Part shown: positions 9,001 through 17,523 of the stretch, in pieces | Position numbering within the stretch: the stretch's first letter is position 1 | Layout of the letters: each line of letters begins with the position of its first letter | From: Curtobacterium poinsettiae | GTDB taxonomy: Bacteria > Actinomycetota > Actinomycetes > Actinomycetales > Microbacteriaceae | NCBI RefSeq assembly: GCF_025677645.1 | Contig: NZ_CP106880.1 | Coordinates: 43,928 to 107,927, forward strand | Direction: 5' to 3' | DNA length: 64,000 nucleotides | Program-made: the position numbers and the translations under genes | Notes under the pieces: generated by a model | Told to the model about the DNA's origin: nothing | Database searches by the model: none | The model's input: the letters and a program-made list of their open reading frames with translations, nothing else

Positions 9001-10849
9001 CGTTGAGTGCCTGCTCGGGTGACTGCCCCGCGGGCACTGCGATCGGGAGGACGATGTAGCCGTAGTCCTTGCCAGGGGCCTTTCGCATGACGCGGCCGAC
9101 GGACTGGACGACGTCGACGGGGCTGTCGCGGGAGTTGAGGAAGATGACCGCATCCAAGCTGGGCACGTCGACACCTTCGGAGAGGCAGCGGGCGTTGGTG
9201 AGGATGCGGCACACGTTCTCACCCGCCGTGTCGGCCTTCAACCAGTCGAGCTTCTGGTTCCGTTCGAGGATGTTCATCCCGCCGTCGACGTGGTCCGCTT
9301 CGAGGCGAAACGTCTGCTCGTCGCCGTCGGCGTCCCGGTCGATGCGGGCTCCGGCGAGGCTGTCCGCACGGACGCCGTCGACACCGTCATAGCCGTTGAG
9401 GTATCCGCGGACGGTTTTCGAGTCAGCGATGGAACGGGAGAACGCAACCGCCCGGCGCAGCGGCTTGTGCGCGTTCGGGGCGGTCGTGTCGATGCCCTGC
9501 ACGCCCCGCTTCGCAAGGCCGTTGTAGATCCCGACGATGCGGGCAGCGTCGGGGATGTTCAGTTCCCCGTCGGCGGCGAAGGTTTCCTGGAAAGCGGACC
9601 CGATGGAGTCCTCATCGATCGTGAGGACCAGGACCCGGTAGTCGGTGAGGAGGTCCCGTTCGACAGCTTCCCCAAACCCAAGCCGATGGAACACGGGCCC
9701 GAACACGGCTTCGTCGTCCATCGAGTACAGCACCGCCGCGTTCTCGTCCGCCTGGCTGCGGGCGGACTCGGCGTAGATCTTCGGCGTCGCGGTCATGTAG
9801 AGCCGCGCCTGCGTCTGGATCGAATCGTCCGAATGGACCCGGAGGAACGCGGACTCTTCCGCGCCTTGCCGGATGAACCCGGCGGTGCGGTGCGCTTCGT
9901 CACAGATCACCAGATCGAACGGCGCCAGCCCCTCGGCCTGCGCCTTCGCGATGACGTCAATCGACTGGTAGGTGGAGAAGAACACAGTCAGTCCGTCGGG
10001 CGCTGAGCTTTTCGCGACCTCCGTCAACAGCTGCGCGGTGTTGGTTGTCGCCGGGTAGGCGAGGTCGGCGACGGTGAAGTCCTCAGAGACACGGCCGACC
10101 TTGCTGTCCGAGCAGACCGCGAACGCCCGCATGTCCATCGCGCGTTCCGCGGACCACTCCTTCAACGTTTGCGACAGCAACGCGATCGAGGGCACCAGGA
10201 ACAGAACCGACCCCCCGGCACCGGCGACGTCTTCCGCGATGCGGAGACTGGTGAACGTCTTCCCGGTCCCGCACGCCATGATCAGCTTTCCGCGGTCATG
10301 GTCAGCGAACCCAGACCGGACGGCGTCGAGCGCTTCCTGCTGATGGGGGCGGAGCTGCTTCTTCTTCGGCGGTGCGACCTCGTCGGGCTTGTCGAAGGAG
10401 TATGTCGACCAGTCGATGTCGGACTGGTCGAACTCATCGATCGGGATCTGGTTCGACGGCAGACCCTGCCCGACCATCGCGTCCTGCGCGTTCTTGCCCA
10501 GCGGGGCCGTCGCGACCACGATCCGCGACGTGAACGGGTGCTTCCCCGACGCGGTGAAGAACGAGTCCAGGTCCCCCTTCTGAATGGTGGAGGTGGGGGC
10601 GTAGAACTTGCACTGGATCGCACACCAGCCCCCGCCGTGCCGCTCGCGGGCGACGAGGTCGATACCGGTGTCGGGCTTGCCGTCGCGGCCGGGCCAGTCC
10701 TGCCACAGCCACACCTCGTCGAACCGGGCCGTCCACGTGGGGTCCGTCGTCAGGAACACCTTCGTCAGACGCTCGAACAGGCGCCCCTTCGTGCGGGTGT
10801 CCGGCGCAATCTGCGCGTACTCGGCAAGCAGGTCATGGATCGATGTCAT
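6062..10849 (-). CDS. Type ISP restriction-modification enzyme (nuclease-helicase-methylase)
   Basis: Single-chain restriction-modification enzyme of the LlaGI/LlaBIII kind, which methylates one DNA strand, translocates along DNA and cleaves. The 1,595-aa protein has, in order: an Mrr-like nuclease (Asp64 and Gln79-Cys80-Lys81 in AIQCKFY); a superfamily 2 helicase with Walker A near 190 (MACGTGKTF), DEAH near 313 (CDEAHRT) and a later helicase segment (QSVGRVMRK); an N6-adenine methylase with motif I near 895 (DPFTGTGTF) and NPPY near 1000; then a C-terminal target-recognition region of about 450 aa. Length fits the family and no frame break is seen. The 183-aa nuclease-like gene follows with a 4-bp overlap. 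Confidence 0.93.
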   Translation of the reverse strand: MTSIHDLLAEYAQIAPDTRTKGRLFERLTKVFLTTDPTWTARFDEVWLWQDWPGRDGKPDTGIDLVARERHGGGWCAIQCKFYAPTSTIQKGDLDSFFTASGKHPFTSRIVVATAPLGKNAQDAMVGQGLPSNQIPIDEFDQSDIDWSTYSFDKPDEVAPPKKKQLRPHQQEALDAVRSGFADHDRGKLIMACGTGKTFTSLRIAEDVAGAGGSVLFLVPSIALLSQTLKEWSAERAMDMRAFAVCSDSKVGRVSEDFTVADLAYPATTNTAQLLTEVAKSSAPDGLTVFFSTYQSIDVIAKAQAEGLAPFDLVICDEAHRTAGFIRQGAEESAFLRVHSDDSIQTQARLYMTATPKIYAESARSQADENAAVLYSMDDEAVFGPVFHRLGFGEAVERDLLTDYRVLVLTIDEDSIGSAFQETFAADGELNIPDAARIVGIYNGLAKRGVQGIDTTAPNAHKPLRRAVAFSRSIADSKTVRGYLNGYDGVDGVRADSLAGARIDRDADGDEQTFRLEADHVDGGMNILERNQKLDWLKADTAGENVCRILTNARCLSEGVDVPSLDAVIFLNSRDSPVDVVQSVGRVMRKAPGKDYGYIVLPIAVPAGQSPEQALNDNTKFKVVWDVLRALRAHDERFEAKIEQIDLNGRTDTGPVIGTHYDDHDLPEPAPGTATPETSQIPLDMSVLGADWQNAIYARIVDKVGERDYWENWAKDVADIAGRQIARITSLVDGSNESLRTEFTRFVKGLQDNLNPGVSEPQAIEMLSQHLITQPVFDALFAGHAFSDHNPVSQVMQRMVDALEEQNLTTETSDLAGFYAGVQRTVAGITDASGRQTIIKRLYEKFFTGAFRGTSERLGIVYTPNEIVDFILRSADRLSRDHFGAGLTDHGVHVLDPFTGTGTFIVRLLQSGLITPSDLAHKYRHELHANEIVLLAYYVAAVNIEATYNGLQGGEYVPFPGVVLTDTFQTAEDDDTYDDQGVFGDNNERVKQQNALDIRIIVGNPPYSSGQDSANDNNQNLKYPYLDKRIATTYAARSTGQNKNSLYDSYIRAIRWASDRIKDHGIVAYVTNGGFLDGNTAAGLRLALQDEFTELYILNLRGNTRTSGEQALREGGQTFGPGSRATIVISLLVKNPDRPSSRTIHYRDIGDYLTRDDKLGLLEQYGDSDGVPWRQITPNEHGDWINQRNDAFEAFTAIGDRKAPETAIFRSFSAGLQTNRDAWVYNSSEPALRGNVTSMIDAYNAELDRWQRAGQPQPVENFIDTDPQRISWSSSLLARFKRKERINVGSNQITTSIYRPFNRQQLCFDPRLIHRPAQHASYFHSGQRNHGFYYVGAGSAVPFSVLMIDAIPDLHVTGAGSGGQFFPRYVYDVEPQGGTFALFDGPQRRDNITDAALATYRQLYGQEVTADDVFFAVYGLLHSEDYRREFDADLKKMLPRIPELTDPADFRAFAAAGRALSELHIGYESADLYPVELSGPIPADLRVTKMRYGGKAGNWDRTVIHVAPGVTISGIPAMAHEYKLGSRSALDWILERYQVKTDKASGIVNDPNDWGAEHGNPAYIVELIQRIVTVSVETVRIVQSLPALRYQESAE

Positions 10850-10945
10850 CGTTCGTGCCCCTCATCACAGCCAACACACTCAGAACCGCTAGATCGGCAC
10901 GAGCACCCCCGAAATCGTATCCGCCCGACCGGGCCACTTTGCCTA

Positions 10946-11293
10946 CTAGATTGCGTCTGGAGACGGCGGCGACGGCTGATCCCAAACCGCCGCGTACGGT
11001 TCCCTGACCTCGTCCCACAGCGTTCGACGTGCAGCGGCTGCGTCCTGCAGATTGGCGTGATCTGGTGCGAGAACGACGAACTCGTGCGGGATGACCCGCC
11101 CTGCTCGGTCTGTACGTCCATCGGGATCAGGGAAGCGCACCGCAAGCGTTCCGTTGCGTCTCGTGAAGGTCTCTGGTGTGCCTTCTGTCCCGGCGAACGC
11201 GTCTTCGTAGACCGCGAGCGGGTTGGCCAGGCCTGCCGTGTGGAGGAAGCGGAATCCCCACGTCTTCCCGCGGGTGGACCAGAGGAAGTTCAC
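10946..11293 (-). CDS. 115-aa partner of the GTPase-like protein
   Basis: Not recognised. A 115-aa soluble protein with no membrane segment, containing a hydrophobic FEFVVLAP-like stretch in the middle and ending in a Pro/Ser-rich tail. Its ATG overlaps the stop of the GTPase-like gene by 4 bp, so the two are coupled. It ends 96 bases before the type ISP gene on the same strand, so all four genes (12435 down to 5514) could form one transcription unit. Function unknown; a partner or effector for the GTPase is the simplest reading. Confidence 0.6.
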   Translation of the reverse strand: MNFLWSTRGKTWGFRFLHTAGLANPLAVYEDAFAGTEGTPETFTRRNGTLAVRFPDPDGRTDRAGRVIPHEFVVLAPDHANLQDAAAARRTLWDEVREPYAAVWDQPSPPSPDAI

Positions 11294-12435
11294 TTCGGGC
11301 TCTCGATCAACACCTTGTCATCGACAGCGTGGTCGAGCTCGAGGCGGAAGCCGAGCAGCACCGCGGTGAGGAAGTCGTGCCGAACCTTCGCCGTGTTGTA
11401 CGCGTCCTCCAGCTTGTCTCGGCTGTGGTCAAGGAGAGGGTCCATGACGAACGGCAACGCCACCGTGATGAGCTTCAACGGGCCCGGCAGCTTCAACTTC
11501 GTCGCGACGAACGCAAGGACGGGACCGGACCGGTCCAGTAGCTCCTTCGCCACCTTGCTGCCACGGCGCATGGCCCCTGCCCACCGCACGTACCGAGAGA
11601 ACGGCAAAATCGCAGCGATCGGCAACATCAGCTTGACCCCGACCTGCTGGTCAACGTCGATCTTCCCCGGCTCGAAGCGCGCTGAGGACAGCAGCACGAA
11701 GTCCTCGCCAAGCGCGAATGCGTCCGGCTCCTCGACGAACGCCGCGAGCTCTTCGTGTAGCAGCGTCATCTCCTGCCCGGCCTTCTCCACCAGCAGGTCG
11801 CGGAACCCCGTCACGTCCATCTCCGGCAGCAAGTCCGCCTTCGACAGCCCGAAGAGCCAGACCCTGGGGAAGCGCGCTAGCCGCTTCCCATCGGGTAAGA
11901 GCTCGCCGCGCACCTTCGAGACGTGGGCGATGTAGTTCGTCAGCAGCGCCTTCAAGTACCGCTCTTCTTCGCCGGCGTTGTCGACCAGCCGCTGCGCGTC
12001 GACTAACAGGACTGCCACGTCTGAGCCGACCAGCGCCTTGAACGTCTCACCCCGACGGACAAGTTCCTCCGCGGTCGAGGGATCCTCCTCAAACCACTCC
12101 CCTGGGTAGTCGTGCCAGACCAACCGCAACTCCTCCGTCGCTGGCTTCTTGCCCTTCCCCCCTGCCGTGGGGCGACGGGTGATCGAGAACACGTACCGGG
12201 TCGCGGTGTAGCGAGTCGACTCAGGAGCGATGCCAGAGTTTCGCATCCCGAGGAAGTTCTGATGCAGCCGATTCCTCTGCGCGGTGTCGTCCGCGGTGAT
12301 CTTGTACACACTGTCTCGAACGAACGCCGGCTCCTGCGCCGCTCCGTAGAACGACGACAGCAACACTGTCTTCCCACTACCCGACTCACCGAACACGGCA
12401 ATCTGCTGTTCCCGAGCAACCTTCAACGGTTTCAT
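11290..12435 (-). CDS. P-loop GTPase-like protein (TRAFAC / double-GTPase type)
   Basis: 381 aa. Gly16-Thr23 (GESGSGKT) is a P-loop. A DYPG motif near residue 130 looks like G3, and SKAD in GLSKADLLPE looks like the G4 guanine-specificity motif (NKxD variant). Together these suggest a GTPase rather than an AAA ATPase. The C-terminal third contains hydrophobic stretches (LMLPIAAILPF, LKLITVALPFVM) that could contact membrane. It resembles GTPases predicted in bacterial conflict systems, but I cannot assign a family with certainty. It lies directly upstream of, and overlaps, the 115-aa gene, between an antitoxin-like gene and the restriction enzyme. Confidence 0.7.
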   Translation of the reverse strand: MKPLKVAREQQIAVFGESGSGKTVLLSSFYGAAQEPAFVRDSVYKITADDTAQRNRLHQNFLGMRNSGIAPESTRYTATRYVFSITRRPTAGGKGKKPATEELRLVWHDYPGEWFEEDPSTAEELVRRGETFKALVGSDVAVLLVDAQRLVDNAGEEERYLKALLTNYIAHVSKVRGELLPDGKRLARFPRVWLFGLSKADLLPEMDVTGFRDLLVEKAGQEMTLLHEELAAFVEEPDAFALGEDFVLLSSARFEPGKIDVDQQVGVKLMLPIAAILPFSRYVRWAGAMRRGSKVAKELLDRSGPVLAFVATKLKLPGPLKLITVALPFVMDPLLDHSRDKLEDAYNTAKVRHDFLTAVLLGFRLELDHAVDDKVLIESPK

Positions 12436-12667
12436 CCCTCGAACCTAGACGAAGTCCTGCTAAGTGCCGCCGGCGCGATCGAGCCTCAAGGCGCGTAGAT
12501 CGAGCGGAGGCCACAATTAGTTGGCCGTCCGATCGTCGGCGTCGTGATGCAGACGACAGGCACACCGGCGGTCGAAGCAATCGCCGTCGACGAGGAACGC
12601 ATCGCGCCGCATCTGTCTCGACGGTCGGGGCGGCGAACTGCAACCGCACGTCGCCGTCCAGCGTGTC

Positions 12668-13612
12668 TCATCCAGATCGGAACGCTCCCGCTTGACGAGC
12701 GAGACGGATCACGTCGTCGGCTCGCTCAGTTCGGAGCGCCGCTGCGGGGGTGAGGCCGTCGAGGTCATCGCTTGGAGCGTTCAGCCATACGGCGTCGCCC
12801 CACGGATCGTCCGCTTCTGGATCGAGTTCCACGAGTACCTCGGACAGTCGAGGAAGAGGTTGGCCGACCGCATCGAACTGAAACGCGGGGAACAGGCGGA
12901 AGTCATCCGCAGTCACAACGGCAAGCAGCTGGCCTCCTTGAACCCGCGCGTCGACTGCCTCGTTGCTGATCTGAAACCAGCCGCGCAGGCCCGCGGCGTC
13001 GTAGAACGGCCCGATCCGGTCAGAGAGCGCGTTTGGGTGGGAGTTCGAGGGGAACTGCGCGGCGCCCGAGTTGCGACGCGGCGCAGTGATGGGGTCCGCT
13101 TGGTTTCCGGACTCCGACTGGGCATCCTCGGAAGAGCGAGCTGAGAGTGCGGGCTTCAGGACGTCGCCGCGTTTGACCACGTGGGGCGGATCAATACCCG
13201 GTGGCGCCGTTGCAACCTGGTAGTCGGGCTCTGGCGGCCTATCCGGATCCACGAGGTTTGCTCCGGCATCGATGAGTGCGGTGACGAAGGCAACCGCTTC
13301 GTCGCCGCTCATTCGTCCCTCGGCGACCCAGCGGGCGAGCTCCCGGGCGTACGGGTCTAAAACGGCAATGCCCTCAGCCCCATGGGCGGCATCCGCCAGC
13401 GCCATCGCGCGGGTGGCAGTTGTGTCATCGGTTCTGTTCGGGCGGCTGCCTTCGAGGTGGTCAGAGATCAGCGCCATCGCTTCGGACGGACGGAGCGCCC
13501 CGGACACGATCGCGTCACGCAAGGCGACCAGCACCGGATCGGTGACCTGCTGCCCTGCGTGTCGAGGGGCCTTGCCCTCCCACGCCTCAGGGTTCGATGG
13601 CACGCCCGTCAC
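12668..13612 (-). CDS. Xre/MbcA/ParS-type antitoxin, no toxin next to it
   Basis: About 314 aa if the GTG at 13612 is used; the start is uncertain and the frame stays open further upstream. The N-terminal half has a short VbhA-like helix motif (WVAEGRMSGDEAVAF). The C-terminal end has the toxin-binding pattern of MbcA/ParS antitoxins: LLAVVTADDFRLFPAFQFD, then LPRLSEVL, DPWGDAVWLNAP and LDGLTPAAAL. Such antitoxins normally pair with a RES-domain toxin directly downstream. Here the next 230 bases (12436-12667) hold no RES gene, only short unconvincing frames, so it is an orphan or its toxin was lost. A RES toxin does occur at 28725 with its own antitoxin. Confidence 0.7.
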   Translation of the reverse strand: MTGVPSNPEAWEGKAPRHAGQQVTDPVLVALRDAIVSGALRPSEAMALISDHLEGSRPNRTDDTTATRAMALADAAHGAEGIAVLDPYARELARWVAEGRMSGDEAVAFVTALIDAGANLVDPDRPPEPDYQVATAPPGIDPPHVVKRGDVLKPALSARSSEDAQSESGNQADPITAPRRNSGAAQFPSNSHPNALSDRIGPFYDAAGLRGWFQISNEAVDARVQGGQLLAVVTADDFRLFPAFQFDAVGQPLPRLSEVLVELDPEADDPWGDAVWLNAPSDDLDGLTPAAALRTERADDVIRLARQAGAFRSG

Positions 13613-13831
13613 GTCCAGAGCCGTGTCTCGAGCAGGTCCGGCGGCGGCTGCACATCCCGGCGTGCGGTGAGCCATTCCACCGGCGACGCCGCCCGGCCGC
13701 GGGCAGCCTCCCCCCGGTATCCGTCGATTCTGCTCGTAAACGAGGAAGAATAGAGCCGCCCAGGTACGAGGCCGGAGCAGGGGCAATGACAGAGGGCGGG
13801 AGCTAGGATGACTTGCAGGCACGACTCGCAA

Positions 13832-13847
13832 GGGTCGATGTCGACCC
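13832..13847. promoter_or_regulatory. Inverted repeat, possible operator
   Basis: GGGTCGA-TG-TCGACCC, perfect 7-bp arms. It sits in the roughly 380-base gap between the antitoxin-like gene (minus) and the small HTH gene (plus), so it could control either. The rest of that gap shows nothing recognisable. Confidence 0.4.
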
Positions 13848-13998
13848 CGCGGCAAACGATCGGCAAATCGTGCGCCGTGCAGACTGAAACCGAGAAGGCT
13901 ACTTCCGATTCGAGCGGACTCCGCGTCGGATACTTCCATGTGCCCGCCCGTGGCGCAAGTGCGGTTCCGACGCTCCTCACGCAGATCGGAACAGGTCG

Positions 13999-14271
13999 AT
14001 GACCACACCCACCCCGCCACGTCGAGCAGGTAAGCCTCGGAAGACCGTCACTGACGAGGCTCGTGCAGAGCAACTCCTCGACGAGCTTCGTCAGGCCGAA
14101 GCCCTCTTCCGCGAAACGGCAGAACGACGCGTTCAGCTCGCGATCGAGGCGCATGCCATCGGACTGACGACGACAAGGATCGCTGAGGCGGTCGGAGTGA
14201 GCCAACCCTCGGTCTCCAACTGGGTGCGCGCTGCCCGCGCAACAGATGCTCATAGCAACCCCAACGACTAA
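13999..14271 (+). CDS. Small helix-turn-helix protein
   Basis: 90 aa, basic N terminus, a long helix, then a helix-turn-helix (LTTTRIAEAVGVSQPSVSNWVRAA) of the sigma-70-region-4 or resolvase-tail type. It lies just upstream of the Tn7-like operon on the same strand. It may regulate that operon, or may lie outside the transposon altogether. Confidence 0.65.
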   Translation: MTTPTPPRRAGKPRKTVTDEARAEQLLDELRQAEALFRETAERRVQLAIEAHAIGLTTTRIAEAVGVSQPSVSNWVRAARATDAHSNPND

Positions 14272-14290
14272 TAAAAACCACTTGTATAAG

Positions 14291-14313
14291 CAGACCATAG
14301 CCTCTACGGTCTG
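14291..14313. promoter_or_regulatory. Imperfect inverted repeat ahead of tnsA
   Basis: CAGACCATAG-cct-CTACGGTCTG: 10-bp arms with one mismatch, ending 5 bases before the GTG of tnsA. An AT-rich TTGTATAAG lies just upstream. It could be an operator of the tns promoter or part of the transposon right end. No ribosome binding site is visible here, so tnsA may start further in. Confidence 0.4.
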
Positions 14314-14318
14314 ATCCT

Positions 14319-15461
14319 GTGCAGAACCCTCCGCCATACGGACAGCCGACGAACAGCGATCCGCGAAGCAAGCCAGAGCTCCGTTTCGCTGGCGGCCCAG
14401 CCGGTATCGGACAACCCTCGCCGAGGGGCGAGGCGCCATTGCGGCGCCGACTTCCACCGCGGGTAGTTCCGGTGACCGACTCGCCGAGCTGGGCTGGCGA
14501 GCACGGTGAAGAGCTGGTCCGACGCTCCAAGCGCAAAGCGCAGGCGAGCGCGCCCGATCCCTTCGAGCATGCAGATCCCTTACGGGTCCTCACGGATTGG
14601 TTTGGGCCCGGCGACGCCGCTTCGAAACCCGTGTTCGATCCGTCATTTGAAGGGTGGCACCCGCGTCGTATCCGAGTGGGGAGCCCTTCGAGAGGGCGAC
14701 GGCGTCTCGATATCGATCCGGCCCCCGGCATGCAGGACGTCGTGACGGTCTCGTACTCCCTCGACGGGAGACATGTCGAGACCGAACGCTTCAGCGACTT
14801 CGATCAAGACGCGCTGTGGTCGGTGCTGCCAATGAGGAACTTCGCGCGCCGGCTCGAGCAAGAGAACAAGCCGGTCAGCACCTGGCTGCACACGAACGGC
14901 CACCATGTCGGCTGCGAGTCTCACCACGAGCGGACCATGATGACCGTCGCGGACTTCCACTCCGCCATCCACCACATCGCCGGTCAACCGTTCACTCTGA
15001 CCTGGCCAAAGAACTCACCTGCAGTCAGCCACACCCCTGATTCGGCGCTCCTCAGCCCCGGCCGCATCCCTCTGGTTCTCGACGTCAAGACCCCCGAGGA
15101 CGCTATGAGCGAGGACTGGGTTGCCAAGCGTCCTCACGTCGAGGCTGCGGTCCACGCGATGGGCATGGGGTATCTGGTGTGGACGGGGATATCGCGGCGC
15201 TACCGACGGAATCTGGAACTGCTCACTGAGGCGAGGGTGCCGGAAGAGTCATACGCTCTCTGGAGTGCCGCTGCGCTAGCGCTATGCGACGAAGCTCTAC
15301 CGGCGCGGGTGCTTGCAGAGCGTCTTGAGGCTTCGGGATACCGCCTCGAGTGGGCGCTCATGCTGATCCGACGGATGTTGTGGCGGCGCGCGCTTCTGAC
15401 TGACATGTTCCGCCCGTTCGACTCGATGTCCGTCGTATGGCGTGCTGATGTCGAAGTCTGA
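14319..15461 (+). CDS. tnsA: TnsA-like heteromeric transposase endonuclease
   Basis: In Tn7-like elements TnsA nicks the 5' ends of the transposon, allowing cut-and-paste movement with TnsB. This 380-aa protein is longer than Tn7 TnsA (273 aa) because of an N-terminal extension rich in Pro, Arg and Ser. The restriction-nuclease-like core is visible: an acidic residue in HTPDSALL and the DVK of VLDVKTPEDA, followed by the family's helix-rich EAAVHAMGMGYLVWTG. The start (GTG 14319) is uncertain. The gene overlaps tnsB by 20 bp and leads the tnsABC-tniQ operon. The call rests on motifs plus the neighbours. Confidence 0.82.
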   Translation: MQNPPPYGQPTNSDPRSKPELRFAGGPAGIGQPSPRGEAPLRRRLPPRVVPVTDSPSWAGEHGEELVRRSKRKAQASAPDPFEHADPLRVLTDWFGPGDAASKPVFDPSFEGWHPRRIRVGSPSRGRRRLDIDPAPGMQDVVTVSYSLDGRHVETERFSDFDQDALWSVLPMRNFARRLEQENKPVSTWLHTNGHHVGCESHHERTMMTVADFHSAIHHIAGQPFTLTWPKNSPAVSHTPDSALLSPGRIPLVLDVKTPEDAMSEDWVAKRPHVEAAVHAMGMGYLVWTGISRRYRRNLELLTEARVPEESYALWSAAALALCDEALPARVLAERLEASGYRLEWALMLIRRMLWRRALLTDMFRPFDSMSVVWRADVEV

Positions 15462-17523
15462 GTGGCGGCGATCAGTGGAGGTCGGCGAGACGGTCGTCGT
15501 CGAGGGACAACCGCTCGTCATTCAACGGCGCAGCGGCGGTTGGGTGCAGCTCAGGGACGCTGCCGGGATGACGCCGCCGATGATGCGCGAAGCAGAGGTC
15601 GCCGCACTCATGTCGCGCGACGACGCGGCCCCGCCGATGGTCAGCGATCGTCTCGATGCGATCCACGACAACTTGTCCGAGGTTGCTAAGCGAAACTTTC
15701 AGAGCAAGAGGGATCTGCTGGCGTGGATCGAGACCGGCCGGCGCCCGGGCGATGCTGCCGACACCTCTATCGAACCGAGCTGGGATCCGGCGAAGTTCGA
15801 CGAGAAGCGGCGGAAGCGCGCGATCGCTCAAGAGATCGCTCGACAGCGCGGCGTCGATGTGAAAAGTGCGCAGCGTTACATCTCACGCACCTTGAGCGAC
15901 GCGACGCTCGGTGAGGACAATCTGCTGGACGGTCGCGTGTTCGCCAATCGCGGGCACCGCGTACATCCGCGGATGGAGCACTGGGTGGAGGAGTTCCTTA
16001 CCGAGGGCGAGTTCGGCTCGTACCTCCCATCGGAGAGCAAGTACGTCCTGTTCGCCGCCTGGCTGCAGACGGAGCACGGCGAAACCGCCCCAAGTCAGAG
16101 CGTCTACGACCGCATCCAGAGCGACGTGTTCGCACGGAAACCGCACCTTCGGCTGAAACGTTGCAAGACCGCTGAGCTGCAGACGAAGTCCAAGAGCCCC
16201 AAACCTGCCCTGCAGCGACGACTGCCGAAGCGCGCCGGCGAGCTGTGGTTCATCGACAGCACGACTTCCAACGTCTATGTCTGGGACCCCTACGCGCCCG
16301 ACCCGAAGGCTTCTACGTTCCGCCCGACGATGACGAAAACCATGGACGTTGCCTCCCGCCTCATCACCGGACGCGCCATCAGCAATAACGTCGGAGGCCT
16401 CGCTGCGAATCTTGCACTCGCGGACGCCTTCCGCAGCATGGTCCACGACCAAGGACCCGTGCTCGTTGACGGCAAACCCCACCCGCGAGCTCTTGCCGGA
16501 ATCCCTCGTGCGATCACCCGGTTCCCGATCCCCCCGCGAAGGCTGCTCACCGACAACGGGACGGAGTTCCTCAACCGACTCGTTCTCGCGGCGCTGCACC
16601 GGCTCGGCATCGACGTGGAACCAGCGCGTGTCACGGACCCTCGAATGAAGGCTGCGCTCGAGCGGCATTTCGGCACAGACAAGACGAAGTTCGAGTCCAA
16701 GCAGCCGGGCTACGTGTCCGGGTCAGTTGACACCCGCGGGAGCGCCGCCGAGCGGGAAGCGTGCCTGACCTGGGAAGAGCTCTTCGACCGCGACGGCGAA
16801 TGGACGGACCTCCACAACACATCCGTACACGGAGGCCTCCTCCCTCTCACCGGACGCCGAATCAGCCCCAACGCGCGGTGGATCGAACTCGCGGAAGAGT
16901 ACGGATGCGTCCAGATCCCTGCCTGGCGGAACGAGTGGATCCGTTTCCTCGACAGTGACGTGCTCGCCATCAGTCCGTTCGGTGTGACGAGAAAGAAGTT
17001 CGTCTACTACGCCCCGATCCTTGAGACCCTCCTCGCTGTTCCCGGAGCGGCGCCAGGCGGGGTCGCCCGCATGTTCTACGATCCGTCGGACCTGCGTCGG
17101 ATGTACTGCTTCGACCCCGATGGCAACGCTTGGGAAGTTCCTTGGGTTGGACTCGACGACGACACCGAGCCGTTCAGCGACTTCACGGTGGACCGTGCTC
17201 GCGCATACATCCAACCGGGCTCGTTCTCACCTCGAGAAGCGCAGAAGCGGCTCATCGAACTCGTGACCACATGGCGCCACCAGAACGCCCTCCTTGCTGT
17301 CCGACGAGCAGGCAGTACCCGAAACGAGGAGATGTACGCCGCTCAATTCGATCGGCTGCTTGCCGCTGATCACGGCACCGTCCGGTCGGAGCGCACCACC
17401 TCCCCCGGTGATGGCATCGAAGCGTTGCCCGACGCGGGAGCAGACTTGCCGGACTCCGTCCTGGAGTTCCTGACCGATGGCGCTGACGACTTCGACTCGG
17501 ACCTCTTCGAGGAGTATGCGTGA
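15442..17523 (+). CDS. tnsB: TnsB-like DDE transposase (Mu/Tn7 family)
   Basis: Catalyses strand transfer and binds the transposon ends. The 693-aa protein carries an RNase H-fold integrase core with Asp272 (LWFIDST), Asp371 (LTDNGTEFLN) and Glu407 (ALERHFGTDK); the last two are 35 residues apart, as expected. The N-terminal 250 residues are helical and probably bind DNA, and a beta-barrel-like Mu C-terminal segment follows (about 480-570). ATG at 15442 is used; ATG at 15448 is equally good. It overlaps both neighbours, ending 4 bp inside tnsC. Intact, with no missing catalytic residue. Confidence 0.92.
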   Translation: MLMSKSEWRRSVEVGETVVVEGQPLVIQRRSGGWVQLRDAAGMTPPMMREAEVAALMSRDDAAPPMVSDRLDAIHDNLSEVAKRNFQSKRDLLAWIETGRRPGDAADTSIEPSWDPAKFDEKRRKRAIAQEIARQRGVDVKSAQRYISRTLSDATLGEDNLLDGRVFANRGHRVHPRMEHWVEEFLTEGEFGSYLPSESKYVLFAAWLQTEHGETAPSQSVYDRIQSDVFARKPHLRLKRCKTAELQTKSKSPKPALQRRLPKRAGELWFIDSTTSNVYVWDPYAPDPKASTFRPTMTKTMDVASRLITGRAISNNVGGLAANLALADAFRSMVHDQGPVLVDGKPHPRALAGIPRAITRFPIPPRRLLTDNGTEFLNRLVLAALHRLGIDVEPARVTDPRMKAALERHFGTDKTKFESKQPGYVSGSVDTRGSAAEREACLTWEELFDRDGEWTDLHNTSVHGGLLPLTGRRISPNARWIELAEEYGCVQIPAWRNEWIRFLDSDVLAISPFGVTRKKFVYYAPILETLLAVPGAAPGGVARMFYDPSDLRRMYCFDPDGNAWEVPWVGLDDDTEPFSDFTVDRARAYIQPGSFSPREAQKRLIELVTTWRHQNALLAVRRAGSTRNEEMYAAQFDRLLAADHGTVRSERTTSPGDGIEALPDAGADLPDSVLEFLTDGADDFDSDLFEEYA

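Noticed and set aside
7910..9022. Long plus-strand frame inside the type ISP gene
   Set aside because: Low-complexity Val/Gly/Asp-rich, antisense to a clear enzyme; a shadow of GC-rich codon use.
12386..12671. Short minus-strand frames after the orphan antitoxin, one with an ATGA overlap
   Set aside because: Arg-rich without RES motifs; may be relics but cannot be supported.
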